Shown piece by piece: positions 47,381 to 55,977 of a stretch of 64,000 nt of DNA. The DNA is from Synechocystis sp. PCC 6714 (GTDB lineage: Bacteria; Cyanobacteriota; Cyanobacteriia; Cyanobacteriales; Microcystaceae): assembly GCF_000478825.2 (NCBI RefSeq), contig NZ_CP007543.1:44693-108692 (forward strand), written 5' to 3'. Under the pieces are notes generated by a model. That model worked only from the letters and a program-made list of their open reading frames with translations, did not search any database and had not been told where the DNA came from. The translations under genes were made by a program, and so were the position numbers. How positions within the stretch are numbered: position 1 is the stretch's first letter; every line of letters begins with the position of its first letter.

Positions 47381-47965
47381 TTAGCTATCCTGCTCATTAG
47401 CCAACCATTGCTCAACAATTTCCTTTATCAAAGCTGACACATCCACCCCCCGACTTTGGGCAATGCTTTCCAGCTTTTGATCCCGCTCATTACTCAACTT
47501 GAGAGTTACCCGACGTTTCCTGACCTCTACTTGTTCTTGCCCTGCCTTCAGGGCCCGCTGTTCTGCCCGATGTTGGGCTAATCGTTCCATCGCTTCCGAA
47601 AGTGTCCCAGCCTGGGACACAATTGGTTCGTTTGTTGCAAGTTCAATATATCGATAGGCGGTGGATTTGCTTACTTCAATCCGTTCCAGCCAGCCTCGAA
47701 AGCCCCCAGTTTGGCGATCATAAGTAAACTGTTGTTTCGCCGTTAACAACGCTTTACCGGCAATTAAGCCAGCTTGGAGTGCATCCCCTAAATGGGATTG
47801 GAAAGACTGGTGAGCAGCTTTAACAATATCCTCCAGCTCCACTAGGGTGGCGCCGTTCATATCAATTTCTTTCAATGGAGTGATAGGGTCAGCCGCTTGG
47901 GCAAACAGACCTTGCTGTTCTGCCGACGTAACCCGAATTTCAGGAACTGATAGTTTTTTAGGCAT
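47381..47965 (-). CDS. DUF3102-like protein with ribbon-helix-helix end, likely ParA partner
   Basis: The 194-residue protein has a central DUF3102-like part (HLGDALQAGLIAGKALLTAKQQF, FRGWLERIEVSKSTAYRYIELA), which looks like a KfrA/ParB-type DNA-binding helix-turn-helix. Its C-terminus resembles a ribbon-helix-helix (RVTLKLSNERDQKLESIAQ, DVSALIKEIVEQWL). It overlaps the parA stop by eight bases. I infer that it is the centromere-binding partner of ParA or a regulator of the downstream BREX genes. Confidence 0.7.
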   Translation of the reverse strand: MPKKLSVPEIRVTSAEQQGLFAQAADPITPLKEIDMNGATLVELEDIVKAAHQSFQSHLGDALQAGLIAGKALLTAKQQFTYDRQTGGFRGWLERIEVSKSTAYRYIELATNEPIVSQAGTLSEAMERLAQHRAEQRALKAGQEQVEVRKRRVTLKLSNERDQKLESIAQSRGVDVSALIKEIVEQWLANEQDS

Positions 47966-48539
47966 AATTCTGTGTTTGCAACCACTGCCATATTTGCAGA
48001 ATATCGCCCCCAGCGTCGGTGTCGGGAAAATCAGCAGCCACTAACCCCTGGGACCACCAATCTCGATGACTGGCTCGTTCTCGCACTGGGGTCAAGCAAA
48101 TGGAGACATTTAAGGGAGCTAAGGAAGTTACAATTCCACCTGCATGGGCACGGGGATGAAGTCGATTAAGTAACATTGTTGTAGGTCGATGGGCATTGCG
48201 CACTAACTCCAAAGTGGCTGGCAAAGCATCTAGCGTTGCTTGGTCATACACCACTGGAACCAAAACCACATCAGCAACAGACAATGCGTCATGTACTCCG
48301 GGGACAGAGGCACCGGGTAAATCAACAATCGCTTTTTCTAGCGCTTTCAACCGAATTGCCACCCGGCCCAAAGACACATCCACAACTTCGGGATTATTAG
48401 ACCCACGGCGATCGGCCCAGTAACAACAAGTTGCCTGGGGATCTGCATCAAGCAGGGGACTGGCAGAAATGACGGCTAAATTGGCGGCGATGGTACTTTT
48501 CCCAACTCCTCCCTTGCCATTAAATACGACTATCTTCAC
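47958..48539 (-). CDS. parA: ParA-family partition ATPase
   Basis: I start at the GTG at 48539 because GGAGG lies six bases upstream; a TTG one codon earlier is less well spaced. The 193-residue protein opens VKIVVFNGKGGVGKSTIAAN with the deviant Walker A motif of ParA. SPLLDADPQATCCYWADRR and VDLPGASVPGV follow. ParA proteins segregate plasmids or position cargo. It is the first gene in the minus-strand run leading into BREX. Confidence 0.88.
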   Translation of the reverse strand: MKIVVFNGKGGVGKSTIAANLAVISASPLLDADPQATCCYWADRRGSNNPEVVDVSLGRVAIRLKALEKAIVDLPGASVPGVHDALSVADVVLVPVVYDQATLDALPATLELVRNAHRPTTMLLNRLHPRAHAGGIVTSLAPLNVSICLTPVRERASHRDWWSQGLVAADFPDTDAGGDILQIWQWLQTQNYA

Positions 48540-48694
48540 CAAGTTCCTCCGAAAAGATAAAAACCACCCGAACCATCGTAGCTACTTAATGCTTAATGGC
48601 GTAACCCACATGGAGCTATTGAGGTAACGATAAGTACTCGACTTGGAAAGAGCACACTGACCCATCAATATTTCCATCGAAACCCGACTAATCT

Positions 48695-49447
48695 TTGTTA
48701 TCACACCTTCTAAGTTTTTGCTTTTTATGGGGAGCAAGGGGTCCCATAATCAAAATCCCCCGATTAGTGGCCGAAACAGCAAGAGCTATTTTTAGGCATG
48801 GTTCAATGCAAGCCTTGCGTGAAAGTGTTGCTAAGGTAAAGTCATTGGGATACCTTGACTTTACTTCTTGGAAAATCAATAAAGATGGCTATCTCTTCCT
48901 AACCCCTGGGAAGAGGTCAGAATTGTTTAAACTGCTTGAAAATAGTGGATTTTTCGAGTTTCACGAAACCAAGATAAGTAAGGATAGTGTTTATCAACAT
49001 CAAGTTAGCAAATTCTTGGCCACGGGCTATGAGCTTTATGGTAGAGGTTACTACGCACGTAAAGGAGAGGTAGAAATCCATCACCTGGACGGAAACCAAC
49101 AAAATAATGATCCTCGTAACCTACGATATGTTAGTCCGGGCTTGAATTATTTCATTGCGCGTTCCCTAAGATTTCCTTACACGGGAAACCAGTCAAACCG
49201 GATTACAGAGAGTGCTGAAGAAGCAAGAAATATGCTCAGATTAAGTTTAAAACGTACCCTCAATGTTCGAGGAAAAAGATTCAGTCAAGAGCAATTAGAT
49301 TTTCTATTAAGCCTTAGAATAGAACAGGTACAGAATATCTTAGATGAGTGGTATCGCGCAGATAATAGCTACAATAATCTCATTAATAAAAGGGTTGAAC
49401 AATTTTCACTGACTATGACTGCAGAGAGCATTCTAGGGAAGCTCTAA
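48695..49447 (+). CDS. HNH-type endonuclease-like protein (start uncertain)
   Basis: The frame opens at a TTG at 48695 (250 residues), and an ATG at 48806 (MQALRESVAKVKSLGYL) is an alternative start. The middle carries an HNH-like core, VEIHHLDGNQQNNDPRNLRYV, with His-His, Asp and Asn residues spaced as in homing-type nucleases. The C-terminal third is helical and charged. No Cys-type zinc knuckle is seen. The target is unknown. It stands alone between parA and a second, broken HNH gene. Confidence 0.6.
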   Translation: MLSHLLSFCFLWGARGPIIKIPRLVAETARAIFRHGSMQALRESVAKVKSLGYLDFTSWKINKDGYLFLTPGKRSELFKLLENSGFFEFHETKISKDSVYQHQVSKFLATGYELYGRGYYARKGEVEIHHLDGNQQNNDPRNLRYVSPGLNYFIARSLRFPYTGNQSNRITESAEEARNMLRLSLKRTLNVRGKRFSQEQLDFLLSLRIEQVQNILDEWYRADNSYNNLINKRVEQFSLTMTAESILGKL

Positions 49448-49584
49448 ATGTCGTAAAAGGGGATGAAAATTTCCTTAAGTTATTAATCCTTGTACTTCAT
49501 CAGGATGGAGGCTTATAGTCATTTCAAATAATTGCGAGACTGCTTAAGTCTTTATTGACAAGCTTTAATTACTACGGGTTCACT

Positions 49585-49886
49585 ATGAAAGATGACCGTT
49601 ATCCCTCCGACTGGTCTCAGTTGGCTCTACAGAAAAAGCAATCTGTTAATTGGACCTGTGAGTGGTGCGGGGTGCAATGCCTCAAACCTGGAGAGGGAAA
49701 GGATTGTCCAAGGAAGAAGGGTATAGGCTTATGATGGCAGTGCATCACTGTGATTATGATCCAGGTAATAACTCCCCCAGTAATTTGAAGGCTCTTTGCT
49801 CCCCCTGTCATCTTCACTATCACCGCAGGCAACAGGGGAACGTCACACCGGGGCAGTTGAGGTTGAAGTTTTCTTGCCTAATCTAA
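49585..49886 (+). pseudogene. frameshifted HNH endonuclease gene
   Basis: From an ATG at 49585 the frame gives MKDDRYPSDWSQLALQKK, then NWTCEWCGVQCLKPGE, and soon stops. A second frame then supplies LSKEEGYRLMMAVHHCDYDP and LKALCSPCHLHYHRRQQG. Together these make a normal small cyanobacterial HNH protein: two Cys pairs, His-His-x-Asp, and SNLKALC. The shift lies near 49700. Either the gene is broken or one base is miscalled there. Confidence 0.75.
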
Positions 49887-49907
49887 TAATGACAATTAAA
49901 GTTGTCA

Positions 49908-49936
49908 TTGACATTTTTGGACTGTGTGTTTAGGAT
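49908..49936 (+). promoter_or_regulatory. sigma-70-type promoter for the MerR-like/vWA-macro pair
   Basis: TTGACA at 49908-49913 and TAGGAT at 49931-49936 are separated by 17 bases. The ATG at 49943 lies seven bases after the -10 box, so the transcript may be leaderless. Just upstream, GACAA and TTGTC (49891-49906) form a short inverted repeat that could bind a regulator. Confidence 0.55.
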
Positions 49937-49942
49937 AGTTCC

Positions 49943-50587
49943 ATGAGCACATTGCAACAATTCAGCCAAGCCCCGAAACCTTGGTCCCTCGACGAATTTG
50001 TGGAAATAGTCAACGGATTATTGCCCCAATTTCTACCGGAAGAAAAGTCCCATACCAGGGTGCGGGAGGAGATGACTTCCCGGTTGGTGAGGCATTACAC
50101 CGGCATGGGATTGTTGGATGAACCTCTCAAGGAGGGCCGAGAAGCCCGTTACCTCTACCGCCATCTTTTACAAGCCCTATTGGTGCGGCGTTTATTGGTG
50201 GAGGGTTACGGAGCTAGTGCCATCGACAATTTAGCCAAATCAAAAACCAATCAAGAACTAGAAGCATTACTCCAGGGCGGGGTGGTACTAACCCTAACCC
50301 CTGCTAATCCAGCCCTGAATTTCCTGCAAGAAATTCAACAAAGGTCGGCTAAATCTGCCCCTGCTCCATCCCAGTCCAGGAAAGTTGGGAAAGCTGATGA
50401 TTCTAATTTAGAAAAAACTGCATTGCCAACCCCTTCCATTTGGACAAGGTTAGTGATTCTGCCTGGTTTAGAAGTCCATGTCCGCAATGATTTTTTGTTA
50501 CCCAGTACCCATCAAGAGCAACAGAATCTTTGGCAACGGATTTTACAAAGTCTTTCCTCAATCAAGAAAAAAAGGTTTAACCAATGA
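49943..50587 (+). CDS. MerR-like helix-turn-helix protein
   Basis: The 214-residue protein has a MerR-type winged helix at about 35-100: TSRLVRHYTGMGLLDEPLKEGREARYLYRHLLQ, then LLVEGYGASAIDNLAK. The second half has a Pro/Ser linker and a short beta-rich end (IWTRLVILPGLEVHVRNDFLL). It has no Cys metal site of the classic MerR type. It overlaps the vWA-macro gene by four bases (ATGA), so the two are coupled. It probably controls the pair or serves as its DNA-binding arm. Confidence 0.75.
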   Translation: MSTLQQFSQAPKPWSLDEFVEIVNGLLPQFLPEEKSHTRVREEMTSRLVRHYTGMGLLDEPLKEGREARYLYRHLLQALLVRRLLVEGYGASAIDNLAKSKTNQELEALLQGGVVLTLTPANPALNFLQEIQQRSAKSAPAPSQSRKVGKADDSNLEKTALPTPSIWTRLVILPGLEVHVRNDFLLPSTHQEQQNLWQRILQSLSSIKKKRFNQ

Positions 50588-52350
50588 ATACGCCCCAAGT
50601 TACTTTTATTCCCCTCAAAAATGCTGTCTGTTCTGAACGGGCCGTCACCCTAGATTTAATTATTCGGATTACTCCCCTTTCTCCACCAGCAATGGATCAG
50701 CCCCGGCCAAGCTTGAACTTGGGGTTTGTTATTGATCGTTCTGGTTCTATGGAAGGTCATAATAAAATCACCTATGCCCGCCAAGCAGTGTGCTACGCCA
50801 TTGACCAACTTTCCCCCGGCGATCGCCTGAGTGTGACCATCTTTGATGACCAGGTGCAAACCCTTATTCCTAGTACGCTAGCAAAGGATAAAGCCCAATT
50901 AAAACAGCTAGTGCAGGGGGTGAGACCTGGAGGTTGTACTGACTTGCATGGTGGTTGGCTCCAGGGAGGTATCCAAGTAAGCCAAAATCTCAATACTGAA
51001 TTGAACCGGATTATTTTGTTGTCCGATGGTTTAGCTAATCAAGGGGAAACTAATCCTGATGTCATTGCCACCGATGCCCATGATTTAGCTCAACGGGGAG
51101 CCAGTACCACCACCTTGGGATTGGGGGATGACTACAACGAAGATTTGCTCGAAGCCATGGCCCGCAGTGGGGACGGCAATTATTACTATGTTGCTGATGC
51201 GGAACAATTACCGACTATTTTTGAACGGGAATTGCAGGGTCTGGCTTCCACCTATGGCAATAGGGTGACGTTGGCGGCCACTTCCCAGGCCGGTGTGCAG
51301 GTGTTGGATCTGTTGAATGATTTTGAGTTGGATAACCAAGGTCGTTCCCAGCTTCCCAATCTCATTTATGGCAACCCCATTGATGTGGTAGTGCGGCTAA
51401 AAGTCCCGGCTCTGAAAGAGGAACAGCCCCTGGGGACAGTGGTGCTTAGTTGGATAAATGGAGAGAGGCAGGAACAGACTGTAACCGCTAGCTTCCAATT
51501 GCCGGTGCTGACTAAAGCGGAATTTGAAGCCCTACCCCTTAACCAAGAAGTACAACAACAGGTGGCATTGATGATGTCGACCCGGGCCAAAAAGGAAGCC
51601 ATGGAGAGGGTTGATCGGGGCGATTATGGTGGAGCTGGGCAGGTGTTACAGTCAGCCCGACAGGAGATTATGGGGGCTAATTTGCCGATGTCGGCCCCGG
51701 AAGCGGCGGCATTGGAAGATTTGGAAGAAAAGTTGAATGAGCGGCAGTTCAAGTCCTACCGCAAAATGTCCAGTGCCCAAAATTATCGACGCAATTATAA
51801 TCGCTCTGCGGGGCATTCTGACTTACTTTATGCTTTCCAAAAGGTCCCCCGGCTGGGGGATATTACCAAGGAAAAAGTAGAAGCCATTGTCAATTCCACA
51901 GATCGTAATTTGTCCGATAGTGGTGCTTTATCCCGGGTCATTCATCGGGGGGCGGGGCCCGAATTGTTGCAGGCTTGCCGGGATTTACAGGGTTGTACCG
52001 TGGGGGGAGCCAAATTAACCCCTGGCTTTAATCTCCGTGCCAATTGGGTAATTCATACTGTGGCTCCAAAGTGGAAAGGGGGGAACCACGGTGAGGAAGA
52101 GCTATTAATCAGTTGTTACCAAAACTGTTTGCAGTTAGCGGTGTCCCACGGTATTCGTAGTCTGGCTTTTCCGGCGATCGCCTGTGGAGCCATGGGTTTT
52201 CCCTCGGAAATAGCGGCCCGCATTGCCCTTGAAACCGTTAGTAATTTTCTTCTCTCCAATATGGCGATCGGTTCGGTGGCTTTTGTTTGTGCCGATAAGA
52301 CAACTTTGCAGTATTACCAAGAGGCATTTCAACGGGTGGTGGCTTGGTGA
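50584..52350 (+). CDS. von Willebrand factor A domain fused to macro domain
   Basis: The 588-residue protein begins with a vWA domain (about 35-230) with an intact metal site: DRSGSM, GGCTDLHGG and LLSDGLANQGE. A beta-rich middle follows (LPNLIYGNPIDVVVRL) and a helical linker. The C-terminal macro domain (about 425-588) shows IVNSTDRNLSDSGALSRVIH, IHTVAPKW and LAFPAIACGAMGFP, the ADP-ribose-binding pattern. Macro domains bind or remove ADP-ribose. vWA proteins in bacteria often take part in NTPase-dependent or conflict systems. Linking both in one chain, coupled to a MerR-like protein, is unusual. No kinase, MoxR ATPase or ADP-ribosyltransferase is adjacent. Confidence 0.85.
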   Translation: MNTPQVTFIPLKNAVCSERAVTLDLIIRITPLSPPAMDQPRPSLNLGFVIDRSGSMEGHNKITYARQAVCYAIDQLSPGDRLSVTIFDDQVQTLIPSTLAKDKAQLKQLVQGVRPGGCTDLHGGWLQGGIQVSQNLNTELNRIILLSDGLANQGETNPDVIATDAHDLAQRGASTTTLGLGDDYNEDLLEAMARSGDGNYYYVADAEQLPTIFERELQGLASTYGNRVTLAATSQAGVQVLDLLNDFELDNQGRSQLPNLIYGNPIDVVVRLKVPALKEEQPLGTVVLSWINGERQEQTVTASFQLPVLTKAEFEALPLNQEVQQQVALMMSTRAKKEAMERVDRGDYGGAGQVLQSARQEIMGANLPMSAPEAAALEDLEEKLNERQFKSYRKMSSAQNYRRNYNRSAGHSDLLYAFQKVPRLGDITKEKVEAIVNSTDRNLSDSGALSRVIHRGAGPELLQACRDLQGCTVGGAKLTPGFNLRANWVIHTVAPKWKGGNHGEEELLISCYQNCLQLAVSHGIRSLAFPAIACGAMGFPSEIAARIALETVSNFLLSNMAIGSVAFVCADKTTLQYYQEAFQRVVAW

Positions 52351-52455
52351 TGTACTCTGGGCTATTCCTAATAAGTAGTCAAGCTATGATTAAGTTATTT
52401 CAGTCAGTTAAAGTTTTTTGTCTCTTTTGCAATTTTAAAATATTAATTACCGAAA

Positions 52456-52698
52456 ATGAACAAACCTAATCTGTTGCTACAGCGTATCACAATTGACCCA
52501 GCTATATGCCATGGAAAACCTTGTATCCGTGGTCTCCGTTATCCTGTGGAAACTATATTGGAACTCCTCAGTTCTGGTATGACCATTGAAGAAATTCTTG
52601 AAGACTATGAAGACTTAGAGCGGGATGATATTTTTGCAGTGTTAGCCTATGCCACCAAGTTGACCCAAGTAAAAAGCATCCATAAAGTTATCGTATGA
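52456..52698 (+). CDS. DUF433-family antitoxin
   Basis: An 80-residue protein with the DUF433 hallmark ITIDPAICHGKPCIRGLRYPV and a helix-turn-helix (ETILELLSSGMTIEEILEDY). It overlaps the next gene by four bases. DUF433 proteins are antitoxins paired with DUF5615 PIN-like toxins. Confidence 0.88.
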   Translation: MNKPNLLLQRITIDPAICHGKPCIRGLRYPVETILELLSSGMTIEEILEDYEDLERDDIFAVLAYATKLTQVKSIHKVIV

Positions 52699-53048
52699 AA
52701 TTCCTTGTTGATGCTCAATTGCCTGTTCGTTTATCTTATCTTCTTAAATCCATGGGTTATGATTCAGTTCACACAAAAGAGTTAGCTTTAAGAAATGCTA
52801 CACCAGACACAGAAATTAATCTGATTTCAATTTCTGAACAAGGGATTGTGATTACCAAAGATTCAGATTTTTGGGATTCATTTTATATTCGACAACAACC
52901 TTATAAACTTTTATTGGTTACGACAGGGAATATTAAAAATAAAGAATTGGAGGACATTTTTATAAAAAACTTAGAAAAAATAACTAAATTATTTGAGGAT
53001 TATTCTTTAATTGAAATGAGTCGAGATACAGTTACAGTTCATCAATAA
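52695..53048 (+). CDS. DUF5615 PIN-like toxin
   Basis: The 117-residue protein has the PIN-like pattern of DUF5615: MKFLVDAQLPVRLSYLL, VHTKELALRNATPDTEI and IVITKDSDFWDSF. The acidic residues of the nuclease site are present. It is paired with the overlapping DUF433 antitoxin. The protein is AT-rich compared with the vWA-macro gene before it. Confidence 0.85.
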   Translation: MKFLVDAQLPVRLSYLLKSMGYDSVHTKELALRNATPDTEINLISISEQGIVITKDSDFWDSFYIRQQPYKLLLVTTGNIKNKELEDIFIKNLEKITKLFEDYSLIEMSRDTVTVHQ

Positions 53049-53203
53049 AATTAGTAATCAAGTTATCTTAAATTTTCCGTTATTAAAAATATGGTCACTA
53101 ACTCAATATCGGGAAATTATTAATCTAATAACGAGTCCCTATAATGGCTTTGCCGTTTCCAGATCAACTTTAGTAAAAAAATTTTAAAGTCAAATTTTAC
53201 GAA

Positions 53204-53380
53204 ATGTTAACAGGGGTTCGCCAACTTGATCCGTATTTTAAAAACTGGGATAGCATTATCGCAATTGGGCAGAAAACGGCGATCACCAAGGCTGACATCA
53301 CTGTTGTCGACACGGCCTTGGAACCACAAAGCATACTATTTTTGTTCGTTTCTTCAATTGATAAACACTTAGAGGTATAA
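53204..53380 (+). CDS. small hypothetical protein, 58 residues
   Basis: A frame from the ATG at 53204 gives LTGVRQLDPYFKNWDSIIAI and a hydrophobic patch (ILFLFVSSI). The next small frame starts two bases after its stop. No family is recognised and there is no strong ribosome site. It could be a relic of a longer gene. Confidence 0.3.
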   Translation: MLTGVRQLDPYFKNWDSIIAIGQKTAITKADITVVDTALEPQSILFLFVSSIDKHLEV

Positions 53381-53382
53381 CA

Positions 53383-53547
53383 ATGACTGCTCAACCCCTG
53401 ACTGCTGAGTTTGCTATTGAGCAATTAAAAATACTTTGTCAAGATGGTGACGTTTCCGAAGCTTTTCCGAATTTTGATAAGAGTAGCTATGATTATCAAG
53501 ATATAAGAAAGTGTTTGAAAAGTTTTAAGCAAGCCTTTGAAGCATGA
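53383..53547 (+). pseudogene. small gene cut by the IS element
   Basis: From the ATG at 53383 the frame reads MTAQPLTAEFAIEQLKILCQ and SSYDYQDIRK, then runs into the left end of the IS at 53507 and stops at 53547. The part after 53507 is IS sequence. Removing the IS would join the frame to the transposase fragment at 54382, so the original gene end is already lost. Confidence 0.45.
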
Positions 53548-54376
53548 GATGAACCATGGCAACATAGAGCATTGTCTCACTGGTGGTAGGTAAATATTCA
53601 TAATCCTTGCTTAAACGACGATAGCGACCAAACCAAGCAAAAGTGCGCTCGACTACCCAACGGCGGGGTAGGACTTCAAAGCCTTTTTGTCCCTGCTTTT
53701 TGCTGACCACATTCAAGGTCCAACCAAAAGTATGCTCCACCCAGTAAATAAAATCCTTTCCGCCAAAGGTGCTGTCAGTCCATATAACTTGCAGACACTG
53801 CCAAAGGGGAGCAAACCAGGTGCCAAGTAGAATCAGACCCTGATGGTCAGAGCGATGGGCACCATGGACGACAACATCGAGAAGTAATCCCATGGTATCC
53901 ACGAGGATTGTGCGTTTACGACCATTGACCTTTTTTCCACCGTCATAGCCAGTTTCTTGCCCAGTTCCAGCCTTTTTAAGTGACTGTGAATCTAAACAAC
54001 CGGCACTAGGGTGAGTATTTCTTCCAGCTTTGAGCCGAACTTTCTCACGGAAGATACGGTTTAATTTTTTCCAGGTACCATCTTCGTGCCATTGCTGGAA
54101 ATAACCATAGACCGTTCGCCATTTAGGAAAATCATGGGGCAGAAGTCGCCAGGCACACCCCGTTCTGAGCATGTAAAAATAGCATTGAGTATCTCCCTCA
54201 GACTAGTTTTCCGTTTTCTTCCCCCAGTTTTTGCTTTGGGTAAATGAGGTTCTACCAATTGCCACTGGCTATCTGTGATGTCCGTGCTGTAAAATTCTCG
54301 GATTATCATTAATTATGGTGAAAATTTTATTCTTTTCACCATTTTCCATTCTTCACCCTACTTTTCAAACACGCTC
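53507..54376 (-). mobile_element. IS5-family insertion sequence, 870 bp
   Basis: Terminal inverted repeats are GAAAGTGTTTGAAAAGT at the left and GAGCGTGTTTGAAAAGT at the right (reverse complement), 15 of 17 matching. TAA at 53504-53506 and TAA at 54377-54379 form a 3-bp target duplication, as expected for IS5/IS427-group elements. It holds one transposase read in two frames. Confidence 0.85.
53525..54309 (-). CDS. IS5-family transposase in two overlapping frames
   Basis: The first frame (54309 down to 54061) opens MIIREFYSTDITDSQWQLVE and LPKAKTGGRKRKTSLREILN. The second (54172 down to 53525) holds LRTGCAWRLLPHDFPKWRTV, DSQSLKKAG, VIWTDSTFGGKDF and [20 protein letters not shown], the DDE residues. 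The join is at a run of five T (ATTTTTAC), where a -1 slip restores AIFYMLRTG. Many IS427-group elements use programmed frameshifting at this spot, so the element may be active. A simple one-base deletion is the alternative. Confidence 0.85.
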
Positions 54377-54381
54377 TAAGA

Positions 54382-54756
54382 GTGATAGTGACCGAAGCAA
54401 ATGCAAGTGAACGCATCGTCACAGCTTATGCTCTGATGAGTTTGCTTGAAGAAGGAACTCAACTCCTCGAGTCTGTCAAGAGCATGTTAGTAGACCAGGG
54501 TTATCGAGGTGATACCTTTGGGTTAGCCATCTGGCTCTTAATTCAAGCCAAAGTCCAGGTGATTAGTCGTTCAGGGAAGTCTTTTGAGGTCTTACCAAAA
54601 AGATGGATTATCGAGAGGACGCTCGGTTGGTTGAACTGGTATCGTCGTTTGAGTAAGGATTATGAGCATCTACCAGAAATGAGCGAAGCGGCTATTTATG
54701 CCGTGATGACTCGCATTATGTTGCGTCGTCTTTCTGCTACTTCTACCACTTTATAA
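54382..54756 (+). pseudogene. C-terminal fragment of a second IS5-type transposase
   Basis: The frame reads [31 protein letters not shown] and, after a compressed stretch, [20 protein letters not shown]. These are the second Asp and the Glu region of a transposase unlike the intact IS nearby. The N-terminal half and some internal residues are missing. The intact IS sits directly at its left border. Confidence 0.75.
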
Positions 54757-54758
54757 AT

Positions 54759-55136
54759 GGGCTCTTAGATCGTCTTGGTCGCAGTACCCGGCATTTAATT
54801 GATTTGATTACTACTTTAGATGGTCAAGGAATTCATTTTAAGAGTCTGACTGATTCTATTGATACCAGTTCTCCTTCTGGGCGTTTTTTCTTCCGTATTA
54901 TGGCTAGTCTGGCTGAAATGGAGCGTGATTTGATGATTGAACGTACTCGAGCCGGTCTTCTCATTGCACGTCAATTGGGTCATAAGAGTGGACGTAAATG
55001 TAAAATGACTGATAGCAAGATTGAATCGGGCAAAGCTCTTCTCGCCCTTGGTCTTCCTCCCAGGGATGTTGCTAAGGATCTTGGGGTCTCTATTCCTACC
55101 TTCTATCGTTGGATTCCAGCTTCTTCTCTTTCTTAG
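54759..55136 (+). pseudogene. serine recombinase lacking its N-terminus
   Basis: From about 54759 the frame reads LLDRLGRSTRHLIDLITTLD, GIHFKSLTDSIDTSSPSG, ASLAEMERDLMIERT and a C-terminal helix-turn-helix (PPRDVAKDLGVSIPTFYRW). These are the second half of a Tn3-type resolvase/invertase. The catalytic Ser region is absent, so it should be inactive. It joins the transposase fragment directly. Confidence 0.8.
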
Positions 55137-55203
55137 CCTAGGTCTGCTACCCCTATATTTAGAAGCGTGGCTAAATGCTCAAATCCCCTATTTATAAGCT
55201 TTC

Positions 55204-55782
55204 TTATTGCTTAGCGTACGTTTTTTTCCCTTTTCTGTTGTGACCCCAATAATAAATCTTGTTCAATTCCTCATCGATAAAAGCCATCAACTTTTGCGTG
55301 GCATACTAGCTATCCATTAGGACAGTGGAGAAGCTCAGTTGTTTTTGCTCCACTCCATGCTGGAGCATCTCTTTAACGTGGTCTAGTTTGCTTTTCCTAT
55401 CTGCTTTTTTGTCGTACAGACGGTAATCAATCACCCAGTATCGCCCTATTCCTGGGTTTACATAAACACAACTGACCAAGCCGATGCCCTTGACTAACCC
55501 GCCGGCGTTACCACTGTACTGCCAGTAGCTCGATTCGATTTTCTCGTTATAACTTTTGTCGAGGACCGTATCGTCGAAAACTATATATCCTTTTGATGAT
55601 TCAATCAGCTCTGATTTTACTTGTTGCCACAGAAGACGGGGGGTGAGTTTTACCCCTTGCAAGTAACGTTTAATCCGGTCATGGCTGATACCTTCAAGGT
55701 GCTCTGCCAGATTCGTTAGGGTGTAATTTACTGGACTGCTCAGTAGATACTGGCAGTAATCCAAACGACTAAAAGATCTCAT
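55204..55782 (-). pseudogene. truncated IS701-like DDE transposase with internal stop
   Basis: The frame gives MRSFSRLDYCQYLLSSPVNY, YIVFDDTVLDKSY with the first Asp, and YWVIDYRLYDKKADRKSKLD. VLMDS is followed by TAG (55308-55306) where family members have Trp, then YATQKLMAFIDEEL, and the frame ends at 55204. The last third, with the catalytic Glu, is missing. Confidence 0.75.
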
Positions 55783-55819
55783 TTCACCACTTTACCTCTT
55801 TCCTCTCTGCGTAAGTCCT

Positions 55820-55963
55820 GTCAATGTTGCATCCCTTGCTGTCGTTGTAGAAGCACTTCATGAACAGGCTAAAAGCCTTTGCGTTAAGTATGGTTTCATG
55901 ACTTTTCAGCAAGAGCCAATGAAGTTATATTTGCCAATGCAGACCATTGCCAAGCTCTTTTGA
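55820..55963 (+). pseudogene. C-terminal remnant of a GNAT-type toxin
   Basis: The frame reads VEALHEQAKSLCVKYGFMTF and EPMKLYLPMQTIAKLF, the typical end of AtaT/TacT-like acetyltransferase toxins (AxxFYxKYGF, LFLPMKTIA). The acetyl-CoA site and the antitoxin gene are gone. Confidence 0.65.
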
Positions 55964-55977
55964 GTATGACAGTTTAT

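Noticed and set aside
48695..48805. N-terminal 37 residues of the HNH-like protein as certain coding sequence
   Set aside because: The TTG start has no ribosome site and the segment may be upstream DNA; an ATG at 48806 is equally plausible, so the start was left open.
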